Shown: positions 50,603-59,771, counted from the first letter of the stretch. The stretch: DNA of 64,000 nucleotides from Laedolimicola sp934402125 (GCF_052065835.1 NZ_JBQHTG010000001.1:558001-622000); one strand, 5' to 3'. The notes: generated by a model not told the origin, from the letters alone. Made by a program: numbers and translations.

Positions 50603-52750
50603 TTAGTCTGTTCGTGCTGAGGTCAGAATCATCAGCTGATCATCCTCCCGGACTGCTGCAAGTTCTACCTCTGCCAGAGACTTCATCTGTGCTTCGTCCA
50701 AAAGTCCGGACAGATCCAGGATTCGCTTTCCAAATATCAGATAGGTATTGGGCAACGTTTTGCCTCCGTCATTGTACTCCGTCATATTGTCTACTGCCCG
50801 AAGTAATGCGTTCTCCCAGTTTTTTCCATCTGTCACGTACACTTTTCCATTCTTTTTCTGAAGACGAATAACACCTTCTTCATCCGCAATCGCTGTAGGC
50901 TTGCTCACTGATTTAATCAGGCCAAAGAGTTTTTTACTCTCCATCTTATATTGCATTGCATACATCATTCCGTTGCCTGCCGCCGTATAGACATTCTTTA
51001 TGTCTGTATTCAAGTGCTCTGCTACTTTTTTGCGAATCTCCTCCTCTGTCAGTTTTCGATTCGTCATATCCTTGGAACGAAGCTCTGTCGTACCGATAGC
51101 AATAGCTCTTACCATGTTTTTCGTCGCATCAACCTCCACCGATACCTCTACGGTCTCCGGTGACGCACCGGAATGAATGGCTCGTTCTTCCGCCTCACGC
51201 CGCACAGCCAGAATGTCCTCCTGAGTTGGATTGGCAATGGTACGCTCTACCGTATCGCGAATCATAGCCAGCGCTACACCGATGGTCGAGATAACCGACG
51301 CATTTTTCGCATTCCGGTGTTTCATGGACAGGGTTTCTGCCAAATGAGGTACCACCGCAGCCGCTCCTCCGCCTCCGCCTACCAGCACAATGGTTCTCGG
51401 ATCCATATTGTAATCTTCAATCAGTGCTTTTACAACCTTTCCATTCTTCACGGCAGACAACCGAAGCGCTTCCTTCGCCGCTTCCTCCACAGACATTCCC
51501 ATGTTGTCAGCCAGCGGCTTCCATGCCTTTCTCGCTGCCTCCACGTTTCCTTTTGCATAATCCTCGTCCTTTACATAACCGGCGAGATTGGCCGCGCCTG
51601 CCAGAGACAGGGCAAATTTTTTTCCGTTAGAGCACTGCACATACGCGTAATCCGGGTCTGTATCCGTGGGCTTTATCGCACAGAGAACCGGATCAACAAT
51701 ATCTGCGCTGTCAGAATAGACCTCATAATCCAGACCTGCAATATGTACGCTTCTGGGTCCTACATCTGAAATTTTTCCATTTTCAATCTGAATCATACTT
51801 CCGCCGCCGATGCCCACTGTGCGCACATCCAGAGAAGTCAGATAGGTCTTGTGACCGCCTACCTCGGCGTATTTGACCATGACCTTTCCATCTTTCACAC
51901 AGGAGATATCCGTACTGGTTCCTCCTACCTCTAGGAAGATACCGTTGGTCAGCTTCTCATACATCAGCGCGCCGGCCACTCCTGCTGCAGGACCGGACAG
52001 AATCGTCAAAATCGGTCTCCTGCGCACCTCATCTACTGTCATTACACCACCGTCACAACGCATTACCATAAGCGGCGTCTGAATTCCGGCTTTTTTAATA
52101 CTGGATTCTGTCATATTGGCTGCATCCAGCATCTTTGGCATAATGCTGGCGTTGACAACCGCGGTACGTGTTCTTACCTTCAGGCCATAAAGCTTGGATA
52201 TCTCGTTGGTGGCTGTCGCTGTAATTCCCTTTTCCTGGCAGATCTCCGAAACCTTCGTCTCGTTCTCCGGATGGTCTACACTGAACGCCTCAGCCGCCAC
52301 GATTGCCTCACAGCCTTTTTCCTGAAGCCGTATCACTGCCTCAGCTGCATTCTGGCAAAATGCTTCAGTTTCACTCTCCACATACTCATTTTCTGAATGA
52401 AGGCTCTTGGTAGCCGTCAGGGGAATGTCGCCCATGACCGTATCGCTCTTGGACTTGGCGCCCTCAATTCCTTTTCCGATGGTTACAATACCTACTTTTA
52501 CTACGTCGCCTTCCAGCAGGGCATTGGTCGCCTGTGTCGTTCCATGGGAAATAAATACTACATCTTCCGGCTTTACCTGATTTTTCTCCATGATCTCACG
52601 CAGTACCTGCACGATACCGGCTGCTACGCCTGCTTTATCCTTATGGGTCGTAGGTACCTTGGCTGTGCTGACCAGTTCAAACGTATCATTATTGATCAGT
52701 GCTGCATCCGTAAAGGTACCGCCTACGTCAATTCCAATTCTAACTTTCAT
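50603..52750 (-). CDS. hyuA: Hydantoinase/oxoprolinase family protein (HyuA type)
   Basis: ATP-dependent ring-opening or carboxylating enzyme family. The 715 residues have the N-terminal Hydant_A_N domain (MKVRIGIDVGGTFTDAALIN, ASKHA-type phosphate loop). The central Hydantoinase_A domain (GGVMTVDEVRRRPILTILSGPAAG ... EVGGTSTDISCV) and a C-terminal domain follow. Characterised relatives act on hydantoins, 5-oxoproline or, with partners, acetone. The usual partner HyuB is absent from the operon, which is odd. The ATG at 52750 follows AGAGGTAGGAAC. Confidence 0.9.
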   Translation of the reverse strand: MKVRIGIDVGGTFTDAALINNDTFELVSTAKVPTTHKDKAGVAAGIVQVLREIMEKNQVKPEDVVFISHGTTQATNALLEGDVVKVGIVTIGKGIEGAKSKSDTVMGDIPLTATKSLHSENEYVESETEAFCQNAAEAVIRLQEKGCEAIVAAEAFSVDHPENETKVSEICQEKGITATATNEISKLYGLKVRTRTAVVNASIMPKMLDAANMTESSIKKAGIQTPLMVMRCDGGVMTVDEVRRRPILTILSGPAAGVAGALMYEKLTNGIFLEVGGTSTDISCVKDGKVMVKYAEVGGHKTYLTSLDVRTVGIGGGSMIQIENGKISDVGPRSVHIAGLDYEVYSDSADIVDPVLCAIKPTDTDPDYAYVQCSNGKKFALSLAGAANLAGYVKDEDYAKGNVEAARKAWKPLADNMGMSVEEAAKEALRLSAVKNGKVVKALIEDYNMDPRTIVLVGGGGGAAAVVPHLAETLSMKHRNAKNASVISTIGVALAMIRDTVERTIANPTQEDILAVRREAEERAIHSGASPETVEVSVEVDATKNMVRAIAIGTTELRSKDMTNRKLTEEEIRKKVAEHLNTDIKNVYTAAGNGMMYAMQYKMESKKLFGLIKSVSKPTAIADEEGVIRLQKKNGKVYVTDGKNWENALLRAVDNMTEYNDGGKTLPNTYLIFGKRILDLSGLLDEAQMKSLAEVELAAVREDDQLMILTSARTD

Positions 52751-52778
52751 GTTCCTACCTCTTTTTCTGTTTAAAAGT

Positions 52779-52809
52779 GTTGCGACCTATAATACTACAG
52801 GCCGCAACA
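52779..52809 (-). other. Hairpin between transporter and hyuA
   Basis: TGTTGCG.CCT pairs with AGG.CGCAACA around a short loop. On the coding strand it is followed by CTTTTAAA, a partial T-run. It could terminate some transcripts and lower expression of downstream genes. Confidence 0.5.
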
Positions 52810-52830
52810 TTTTTTACTCTGTGAAATTTT

Positions 52831-54141
52831 TTACAGCCACATCACTGCGCTCACTACGACACCGACGATAACAACCGGCCAGATCCAGGGCAGGAGACGT
52901 TTGGTAACAGATGTTATCTCTTCGCCTGTATAGCTTGTTACCCATACATTATGAGTATTGGTCGGACAGCACAGCAGCTGCATAACGGATACGGATGCAA
53001 AGCCTCCCATTACCGCATTGACCGGAAGGATATTCATGCCCACCATCAGAGCCGCAATTCCAGCTCCCAGGCCCCACAGGTTCAGCGGTCCACGGTACAG
53101 GCACAACGGAGCCAGTACAATGAAGAATAGCAGGAAGGAAACCAGACCGTTCGGTGTAACCACACGCATAATCGGCTCCAGAGATGTCTTTACAGAAGGC
53201 TGATTGATAGCCAGAAGCAGCATTCCGATACCAATCATCAGCATCGCCGACGGCGCTGTCGCGGAAAATCCATCAAACAGGGTCTTGGTCAGCATATTCA
53301 TGGTCCGGCTCCATCCGGCCTTCAGGCTGGTGAAGATACAGGCCCATACAATCGCAATCATAAAAGAAATAATCAGCGGAAACTTAAAGCCGATAACCAA
53401 AATCAGCGGAATCAATGGCGTAATCATCGCCAGACCACCCATGATTCCTTTTATCTGATAGACATCATCCTCAGCCTCTCCTACCGGAGCAGAAAAAGCA
53501 AATTTTCTTCCCACCTTTTTACAACGAACTACAAAGAATATGATGCCAGAGACAAAAGCACCTGCCGCGCAAATTGCCTGAATTAAAAATGTGTCATCGA
53601 AGCTGGTTCCCAAAATTGCACCAATTGCGTTTACATTTGATAAATTCACGTTATTTCCTACACAATAGGAAAAGAGCATTACAGCAGAGGCGGTAAACTT
53701 ATCCACACCTACTGAAACTAAAATCGGAATCACAATCGTACCAACCATGATTACGGTTCCCAGTCCATTTACTACAGAGAACAAAATGGATGCGATGATA
53801 AACAGTACCAGGGTTACAATCAGGGTCTTATCGCCGCCAAGTTCAGCTCCCTTTTTAATCATTGTTTCACTGATACGTGTTTTTTCCATCACCATACCGA
53901 GCCATCCTGCAAAAATCGCTACCATAATCGGGTCACCAAGCCGGAGAGCACCCGCCTGGATAACGGCCTGTAAAAAACCTATGGCATTGCCATCCGCATC
54001 CGTGGCCACAGCCGGGACTCCACCTATCAGACAGATTCCAACAGCCAGTACAAAAAGTGCCAGTACTGTCGGCATCTTACGGGTAACCATAAGACCCATG
54101 ATAACAAGCATAAACAGCAAAATCAGTATACCTTGAAGCAT
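52831..54141 (-). CDS. Carboxylate transporter of the ion-transporter superfamily (CitMHS/GntP-like)
   Basis: A 436-residue permease with about eleven helices and two re-entrant-loop regions (GDPIMVAIFAGWLGM; VNGLGTVIMVGTIVIPI). The C-terminal LCCPTNTHNVWVTSYTG resembles late loops of carboxylate/gluconate transporters. Members import citrate, gluconate or C4-dicarboxylates with H+ or Na+; the exact substrate is unknown. It is the first structural gene after the ROK regulator and presumably brings in the substrate of the operon. The ATG at 54141 follows AAAGGAGAAATGTGAT. Confidence 0.82.
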   Translation of the reverse strand: MLQGILILLFMLVIMGLMVTRKMPTVLALFVLAVGICLIGGVPAVATDADGNAIGFLQAVIQAGALRLGDPIMVAIFAGWLGMVMEKTRISETMIKKGAELGGDKTLIVTLVLFIIASILFSVVNGLGTVIMVGTIVIPILVSVGVDKFTASAVMLFSYCVGNNVNLSNVNAIGAILGTSFDDTFLIQAICAAGAFVSGIIFFVVRCKKVGRKFAFSAPVGEAEDDVYQIKGIMGGLAMITPLIPLILVIGFKFPLIISFMIAIVWACIFTSLKAGWSRTMNMLTKTLFDGFSATAPSAMLMIGIGMLLLAINQPSVKTSLEPIMRVVTPNGLVSFLLFFIVLAPLCLYRGPLNLWGLGAGIAALMVGMNILPVNAVMGGFASVSVMQLLCCPTNTHNVWVTSYTGEEITSVTKRLLPWIWPVVIVGVVVSAVMWL

Positions 54142-54257
54142 ATCACATTTCTCCTTTTTGTTTTATTATTTAAAAACGGCCACACCTGCGCAGTTTTATG
54201 TACCGCCTTTAAGTTCTTTTATATCAAACAGGAAAACAGATTATGCCTAAGGATACG

Positions 54258-55310
54258 TTAATTTACTTCAATCAGGGCGTAACAGTTTTCCCACAAAATC
54301 TGACGTGCAAAAATGTCACAAATCTGTTTTCCCGGTTCTCCCGCTTTACGAATCACCGGTTGAAACGCAAAATTCTGCGATATCTTTTCTACCACCTGCT
54401 CCAGTCCTTCCATCTGTCCTCCGATAAATACATCCTTGACCGGGAAGAATAACAGCGCGCTTTTAATTACCTGGGTAAGCTTTTCTGCAAGTTTATCCGC
54501 AGAAAAACTCTTCAGAGCCGTTTCCTGGGCAATGGCCATCGAGCCTCCGGGATTATTCTCATACCCGGCAAAGTTTCCGCTCAGGACTGCGGAACTGATA
54601 TCGAAAATAGAATCCTTCGAATTATGAATCATTTTCCGGTTCAGCACAAAGCTTGCCGTGATTCGTTCTCCAATATTCACATAAGCATAATCTGTGCAGC
54701 TTGCATCAGCCGTCTTCAGATAATAATTTAGATTATAACGATTCAGAAGTTCCTTCTTTACCGGAACTCCACATCTGGTAGCCAAAGCCGTCTCAAGACG
54801 AATCAAGTCTGAAGAAAGAGATGTGGAAAATTCTGTCATTAAATCATACTCCGGCAGATCATCCTGGCACAAAAGACCCAGTCCAATGATACGCGTCGGA
54901 AGTTCTGTTTTCCCATTCTGAATTTCCTGTACAAAATCACCTATCACCTTTAAAAGTCGATTGCCGGAAGTGTACCGCGATATCAGCGTCCGCTCCGCAA
55001 TCCGTTTATCGGACAGATCAAACACCTCCGCCTTCACACCGTTTCTCAAAACAGAAACCGTAATGATACATCCGTAGTCTTCCTTTATCTGCAAAAGGAT
55101 CGGTTTTCTTCCGCCAGTAGATACGCCTTCCCGTACTTCCTCAACCATTCCGTTTTTCAAAAGAAGCGACACAGCCATACTTACGGTACTTGGCGAAAAT
55201 CCACTTTGTTCCGCTATCTCAATTCTGGAAACAGGCCCCTGTTTTAAAATGTATTCCAGCACCTTTGCTGTATTATTCCTTTTTACATCCTTTAAAGATT
55301 TCTTATCCAT
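54258..55310 (-). CDS. ROK family transcriptional regulator
   Basis: A NagC/XylR-type regulator of 350 residues: MarR-like winged helix at the N-terminus (SRIEIAEQSGFSPSTVSMAVSLLLKNGMVEE) and a C-terminal ROK fold. The ROK part is degenerate: the zinc motif CxCGxxGCxE and the DIGGT kinase loop are missing. It therefore binds a ligand without catalysis, and perhaps an unusual one. It is transcribed in the same direction as the operon it precedes, with 116 bp to the transporter. Two promoters with a shared box lie upstream, consistent with autoregulation. Confidence 0.88.
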   Translation of the reverse strand: MDKKSLKDVKRNNTAKVLEYILKQGPVSRIEIAEQSGFSPSTVSMAVSLLLKNGMVEEVREGVSTGGRKPILLQIKEDYGCIITVSVLRNGVKAEVFDLSDKRIAERTLISRYTSGNRLLKVIGDFVQEIQNGKTELPTRIIGLGLLCQDDLPEYDLMTEFSTSLSSDLIRLETALATRCGVPVKKELLNRYNLNYYLKTADASCTDYAYVNIGERITASFVLNRKMIHNSKDSIFDISSAVLSGNFAGYENNPGGSMAIAQETALKSFSADKLAEKLTQVIKSALLFFPVKDVFIGGQMEGLEQVVEKISQNFAFQPVIRKAGEPGKQICDIFARQILWENCYALIEVN

Positions 55311-55346
55311 CTATCATACCACCTACTAATTTTTAATATCGAATTA

Positions 55347-55375
55347 AGTATACAATTCTATTTTCTTTTTTTCAA
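55347..55375 (-). promoter_or_regulatory. Proximal promoter (P2) of the ROK operon with shared box
   Basis: Minus-strand TTGAAA (55370-55375), 17 bp, TATACT (55347-55352). The box TATACTTAATTCGA (55339-55352) is repeated exactly in the distal promoter. Confidence 0.7.
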
Positions 55376-55447
55376 TGGGCAGTATGCAATTTTATAATTA
55401 TTTTAGAAATAGAAATCCTTGTTTATCTTTTTTCTATCTTCGAATTA

Positions 55448-55476
55448 AGTATATGACGCTTTGATTATTTTGTCAA
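55448..55476 (-). promoter_or_regulatory. Distal promoter (P1) of the ROK operon with shared box
   Basis: Minus-strand consensus TTGACA (55471-55476), 17 bp, TATACT (55448-55453). The box TATACTTAATTCGA (55440-55453) lies 101 bp from its copy at P2. Confidence 0.75.
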
Positions 55477-55555
55477 TTACCAAGTCTGTTTTCTTTATTT
55501 TTTTAGCTATTTTTACAAATTTTTTAGCTCATTTTTGTATATATCATATAAAATT

Positions 55556-55584
55556 AAGGCGGATATGGAACCCCTATCCGCCTT
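55556..55584. terminator. Terminator of mgtE
   Basis: AAGGCGGATA pairs with TATCCGCCTT around a 9-nt loop, 30 bp past the mgtE stop. An A/T-rich flank on both sides would allow it to work in either direction. Confidence 0.8.
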
Positions 55585-55613
55585 TTGTTTTTTCGATTTT
55601 AAAAATAATGATT

Positions 55614-56987
55614 TTACACCAGATGAATGATATCAATCAGCACCACGGCCACCAGCCCGTAATACACCACGATGGCCACCAGGTCGTTGATGGTCGTGAT
55701 CAGCGGTCCGGACGCTACGGCCGGATCCACGCCTACCTTTTTGAAGAAAATCGGCGTCAGGGTTCCCACCAGGCTGGACACCACCATGGCTCCCACCAGG
55801 GATACGCCCACGCAGGCGGAAATCATCATGGAATAGCCCAGGGGAAAGCCCTTAAGCAGATGAATGTAGGCTCCCAGGAACAGCAGGGCCATCACTGCCA
55901 GAATCACGCCGTTGAAGAAGCCAATCTTCATTTCCTTGAATATCAGCTTCACCTTCTGTCCGGTGGTCAGATTTTCGTCCATCAGCACCCGGATGGTTAC
56001 CGCCAGGGACTGGGTTCCCACATTGCCGGCCATATCCAGAATCAGGGACTGGAAGCACATGACGATGGGAAGCACCGCTACGACGGATTCAAAGACGCCC
56101 ACTACAGCGGATACTACCATGCCTAAGAACAGCAGAATCACCAGCCAGGGCAGTCTTTTGCGGATGCTCTCCCGGGTGGTTTCGTTTAAGTCCTCCTCCG
56201 CGGTCAGACCAGCCAGCTTTGCGTAATCGTCGCCCATCTCGTCGTCCACGATTTCCACGATATCCTGAGTGGTGATGATACCGCCGATACTCCGATCCTC
56301 CAGCAGTACGGGAATGGAATCCTCTGCGTAGTCCTTGATTTTCTCGATACACTCGCTGATTTTCTCATGATCCATGACATAGGGATAAGAACGGCTGATC
56401 AGATCCTCCAGCTCCGTATGCTCCCTTGCGATGATCAGATCCTGCAGCTCAATGGCGCCGTAATACTGCTCCGCCCGGTCAACCACGTAAATCGTGGAAA
56501 TGTTATCATTTTCCCCCGCCTGCTTCACCAGCTCCCGCATAGCCTCCCGGACAGTCAGGTCGTTGTGGATCAGGATAAAATTGGTGGTCATGTAGCTTCC
56601 GATTTCATCCTCGTCATAGGACAGCAGAAGCCGGACGTCCTCGCTGGCCTCTTTGTCCAGCATTCCCAGGATTTTACACTTTGTGTCGTCGTCCACTTCC
56701 TCCAGAATGTCTACCGCATCGTCGGAATCCATCTCGGAAATGACCTTGGCCTGCTGTTTTAAAGACAGCTCCTTCAGATACACGTCGCCGTCGTCCAGAT
56801 AGGCGAAAATCTCCGCCACACGCTCCGCGCCCAAGGCTGAATACAGGCGTTTTCTCTCCTCCGGCGTCAGAAGCTCCAGAGCATCCGCTATATCATTGTC
56901 GTGGTAATCAAAGAGCCGATCTACCAGCTCCTCCCGGGACAGACCTGCCCGGATAATTTCAATCAATTCCTCTACATACTTTGTCAT
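55614..56987 (-). CDS. mgtE: MgtE family magnesium channel
   Basis: Mg2+-gated Mg2+ channel. The 457 residues have the family layout: N-terminal superhelical domain (1-130), two CBS domains (about 135-255, DLTVREAMRELVKQAGENDNI and DRSIGGIITTQDIVEIVDDE), then five membrane helices (about 285-457). The pore region includes GNVGTQSLAVTIR. The ATG at 56987 follows TGGAGGCAGAAA. It is preceded by an unusual leader: a 32-codon ORF with a perfect ribosome site overlapping a terminator-like hairpin. I looked for an M-box Mg2+ riboswitch there and did not find its conserved blocks. Confidence 0.95.
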   Translation of the reverse strand: MTKYVEELIEIIRAGLSREELVDRLFDYHDNDIADALELLTPEERKRLYSALGAERVAEIFAYLDDGDVYLKELSLKQQAKVISEMDSDDAVDILEEVDDDTKCKILGMLDKEASEDVRLLLSYDEDEIGSYMTTNFILIHNDLTVREAMRELVKQAGENDNISTIYVVDRAEQYYGAIELQDLIIAREHTELEDLISRSYPYVMDHEKISECIEKIKDYAEDSIPVLLEDRSIGGIITTQDIVEIVDDEMGDDYAKLAGLTAEEDLNETTRESIRKRLPWLVILLFLGMVVSAVVGVFESVVAVLPIVMCFQSLILDMAGNVGTQSLAVTIRVLMDENLTTGQKVKLIFKEMKIGFFNGVILAVMALLFLGAYIHLLKGFPLGYSMMISACVGVSLVGAMVVSSLVGTLTPIFFKKVGVDPAVASGPLITTINDLVAIVVYYGLVAVVLIDIIHLV

Positions 56988-57043
56988 TTTCTGCCTCCAT
57001 ACCTTTCTGATACGGTGTGAATGATTCTTAAGAGGCAGCGCAC

Positions 57044-57097
57044 AAAAAGCATGCAGCCGTTATATTCTCACAGGGATCTTCACGCACAGCTGCATAC
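57044..57097 (-). terminator. Attenuator-like hairpin in the mgtE leader
   Basis: GTATGCAGCTG (57097-57087) can pair with CGGCTGCATGC (57059-57049), 11 bp with two G-U pairs, followed by TTTTTG. The 5' arm lies within codons 21-24 of the leader ORF and the 3' arm starts just after its stop codon, so a ribosome on the last codons would prevent the hairpin. Confidence 0.6.
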
Positions 57098-57158
57098 CGC
57101 CACTTATTCTATTCGCACCGCAGTTTCTACTTCGTCCCGAACTGTCGCAACTGTCCAT
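57060..57158 (-). CDS. 32-residue leader ORF upstream of mgtE
   Basis: ATG 57158 sits 6 bases after AGGAGGTGA, the strongest ribosome site possible. The product starts MDSCDSSGRSRNCGANRISG and ends VKIPVRI; it is hydrophilic with three cysteines (4, 13, 25) and five arginines. No family recognised. It lies on the mgtE transcript behind a promoter and its end overlaps a terminator-like hairpin, so a regulatory leader peptide is likelier than an independent protein. Confidence 0.6.
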   Translation of the reverse strand: MDSCDSSGRSRNCGANRISGGMQLCVKIPVRI

Positions 57159-57199
57159 GAAATTCACCTCCTGGATTGTGGTTTTATTCTTCCTTTGTG

Positions 57200-57228
57200 A
57201 GTATAGCATTTAAAAAGGGGAGATACAA
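57200..57228 (-). promoter_or_regulatory. mgtE leader promoter
   Basis: Minus-strand TTGTAT (57223-57228), 17 bp, TATACT (57200-57205). It overlaps the terminator of the upstream iadA gene. Confidence 0.6.
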
Positions 57229-57238
57229 CCCCCCTTTC
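57211..57238 (-). terminator. Terminator of iadA
   Basis: AAAGGGG pairs with CCCCTTT about 10 bp after the stop, followed by a T-rich stretch on the minus strand. Confidence 0.65.
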
Positions 57239-57247
57239 CAATCTGCG

Positions 57248-58387
57248 CTATGCTTCATAGGTTCCTTTTTTCAGAACCCTTCCGTCTTTTCTGAAAATTC
57301 TGCCGCCTGCCACATAGGTATCCAGGCTCAGCTTCCGGTCAAAGAGAAGGAAATCTCCGTCTGCCCCTTCTCTTATAACGCCCTTCTTCGGAAGCAGGTC
57401 AAGACTCTCCGCCACCTGGCTGGTCAGGTAGGGAAGCGCTTCCTCCAGCGGCATCCCAAGCTCCTTTACCATATAGTTCAGTTCCTTATACAGGGCGTCC
57501 ACACTGGATACGCCAATTTCCAGCAGCGTACCGTCCTCCGCGTAATTGGACCAGCTTCCGTGTCCGTCTGAGCTCATGGTCATGTGCTCTGTGGGAATTC
57601 CTCTTTTTCTGGCTTCCAGCACACATTTTCCCGGAGAGATATGCATACCGCAGGTCAGATCCACGTAACCGCCCCGTCTAAGAAGCTCGTAGCCCTCCTC
57701 CATCAGCCTCTCATTCCGGTTCACATGGGTCGGCCGGAAGATCCGGATTGGAACAGAGCTTGTCTCCAATGCCTGAAAAACCGGAGTCAGTCCCGCCGGA
57801 TCGTCCCCCATATGAAGCACCACGATACCGGGCTTTCCGCTGAGCATTCCCGCTACCCGGGCTTTGCTGGCAATCTGAATCAGCTCCGCCTCCGTCACGT
57901 TGGGAGCCCTGTGATCCGAAATGGCAAGCTTCACCCCGAGAATCTCTTTTATAAATACGATATCCCGATCCGGCTCGCCTGTAATGGTCGGACCGGGATA
58001 TCCGTAAGCCCCGGTCAGCATATAGGCGCTGACGCCCTCCTCGCAGAGGGCTCTGGTCTTTGCGTATAGATTGTCCACGCTTCTCGTAATCCCGTCGGTT
58101 CCCAGCAGTCCCACCACTGTGGTAATCCCATACTCCACCAGCTCGGAAAGCTGCAGCTCCGGCGTCCGCGTATGAAAGCTTCCTTCTCCGCCGCCTCCCG
58201 TAATGTGTACATGCTGATCAAGAAAACCCGGCGTCAGGATTTTTCCTTCCCCGTCCAACACTTCACATTCCACCGGAAGCTCGCCGATCTGATCCTGAAT
58301 CCGCTCTATTTTCCCGCCGCAGACCAGTACATCCTTTTTTCCCAGATATTCCGGAGCATACACCTCCGCATTTTTCACCAATAACAT
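57248..58387 (-). CDS. iadA: Beta-aspartyl (isoaspartyl) dipeptidase
   Basis: Cleaves isoaspartyl dipeptides from damaged proteins. The 379 residues belong to the amidohydrolase superfamily: metal-site HVH in GFLDQHVHITGGGGEGSF, further ligands in VLHMGDD and RIFRPTHVNR, and the catalytic Asp in MSSDGHGSW. The GGGGEG loop is typical of IadA. The ATG at 58387 has AGGACGCGGC upstream. A MATE pump gene starts upstream with a 19-bp gap, so the two may be co-transcribed. Confidence 0.92.
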   Translation of the reverse strand: MLLVKNAEVYAPEYLGKKDVLVCGGKIERIQDQIGELPVECEVLDGEGKILTPGFLDQHVHITGGGGEGSFHTRTPELQLSELVEYGITTVVGLLGTDGITRSVDNLYAKTRALCEEGVSAYMLTGAYGYPGPTITGEPDRDIVFIKEILGVKLAISDHRAPNVTEAELIQIASKARVAGMLSGKPGIVVLHMGDDPAGLTPVFQALETSSVPIRIFRPTHVNRNERLMEEGYELLRRGGYVDLTCGMHISPGKCVLEARKRGIPTEHMTMSSDGHGSWSNYAEDGTLLEIGVSSVDALYKELNYMVKELGMPLEEALPYLTSQVAESLDLLPKKGVIREGADGDFLLFDRKLSLDTYVAGGRIFRKDGRVLKKGTYEA

Positions 58388-58406
58388 GCCGCGTCCTCCG
58401 TTTTTC

Positions 58407-59771
58407 TTATACCGCTTCCGAAACGTAACTTGCCCGTATCTGTTTTCTTACCAGCAGGAAGCAGACCACCTGCAGGCTAATGGTAATAATCCAGGATACC
58501 GGATAAGAGATAAATAAAATAAACAGGGAACGGTATCTCGGAAATACCCCGTAGATCCATACAATTCGCGTTCCCACGGTTCCGATAATGGAAAGAACCA
58601 TGGGCACGCCGGAGCGTCCCATTCCACGCAGGGCTCCCGGAATTAGATCCATAATACCGCACAGGAAATAGGGTATGGTTGTGATGGAAATAATTTCCAT
58701 TCCCGCCTGGATTACATCTGGTTCCTTGGTATAAATCTGCAGAATCTCCGGTCCGAACAGATAAAACGTGGTACCGACGGTTCCCGCAATCGCCAGAGAA
58801 ATAATGCCGCAGTCCATCAGCACCCGATCCATACGTTCGAATTTTTTCACGCCCAAATTCTGGCTGGTAAAACTCATGCAGGCCTGGGTGACAGAGTTTA
58901 CCGCCGCATAGAGGAAGCCCAGCAGGTTATTGGCCGCCGTATATCCCGCCATGGCCGTAGAGCCGAAGGAATTGACGGAGGACTGCAGCAGCGCATTGGA
59001 GAAGTTGATGACCACGCTCTGAATTCCCGCCGGAACCCCCACCTGGAAGATCTGACCCAGATAGGACGCATTGATCCGCAGCTTGGAAAACCGGAGCTGA
59101 TAGCTGCTCTCCGACTTCCAGAGACACCACATCACCAGGACACAGGAAATGAACTGGGAAACGACCGTAGCAATGGCTACACCCTCTACAGCCATATGGA
59201 ATTTTACGACCAGAATTACATTTAAAACGGCGTTGACGATACCCGCCACAATCAGGAACAGTAAGGGCCGTCTGGTATCGCCTACCGCCCTCAGAATCGC
59301 CGCGCCGTAATTGTACAGCATAAAGAAGGGCATTCCCAGGAAATAGATCCGCATATACAGTGTGGACAGATCAATGACGTCGTCCGGCGATCCCATCAGC
59401 TCCAGGGCCTTCCGGGAAAGTCCAAATCCCACCAGCGCCATTACCACGCCGCTGATCAGCGCAACCATAATCGCTGTATGCACAGTTTCCGACATCTCTT
59501 CATCTCTGCCCGCCGCATAGAACCGGGCCGCCAGCACATTGGCTCCCAGTGAAATGCCGATAAACAAATTGGTAAAAATATTAATCAGGGCGGTCGTGGA
59601 TCCCACCGCCGCCAGGGACTGGCTTCCGCTGTACCGTCCCACTACAATGATGTCCACAGCATTGAACATCAGCTGCAATACGCCTGAGATCATCAGCGGT
59701 ACCGCAAACACAATCAGCTTGTCCATCAGCGTGCCGTTGCACATGTCAATTTCATACTTGCTCTTTTTCAC
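58407..59771 (-). CDS. MATE family efflux transporter
   Basis: A second, unrelated-context MATE exporter of 454 residues with about twelve helices (MLGVLQLMFNAVDIIVVGRYSG-like TM1-2: SGVLQLMFNAVDIIVVGRYSG region). The two halves are joined near residue 230. The frame starts at a GTG (59771, GGGAG upstream); an ATG nine codons in is the alternative. It precedes iadA by 19 bp. Substrate unknown. Confidence 0.88.
   Translation of the reverse strand: MKKSKYEIDMCNGTLMDKLIVFAVPLMISGVLQLMFNAVDIIVVGRYSGSQSLAAVGSTTALINIFTNLFIGISLGANVLAARFYAAGRDEEMSETVHTAIMVALISGVVMALVGFGLSRKALELMGSPDDVIDLSTLYMRIYFLGMPFFMLYNYGAAILRAVGDTRRPLLFLIVAGIVNAVLNVILVVKFHMAVEGVAIATVVSQFISCVLVMWCLWKSESSYQLRFSKLRINASYLGQIFQVGVPAGIQSVVINFSNALLQSSVNSFGSTAMAGYTAANNLLGFLYAAVNSVTQACMSFTSQNLGVKKFERMDRVLMDCGIISLAIAGTVGTTFYLFGPEILQIYTKEPDVIQAGMEIISITTIPYFLCGIMDLIPGALRGMGRSGVPMVLSIIGTVGTRIVWIYGVFPRYRSLFILFISYPVSWIITISLQVVCFLLVRKQIRASYVSEAV

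Noticed and set aside
57001..57175. M-box (Mg2+) riboswitch before mgtE.
   Set aside because: The conserved M-box blocks are not found; the region instead has a short ORF and one hairpin.
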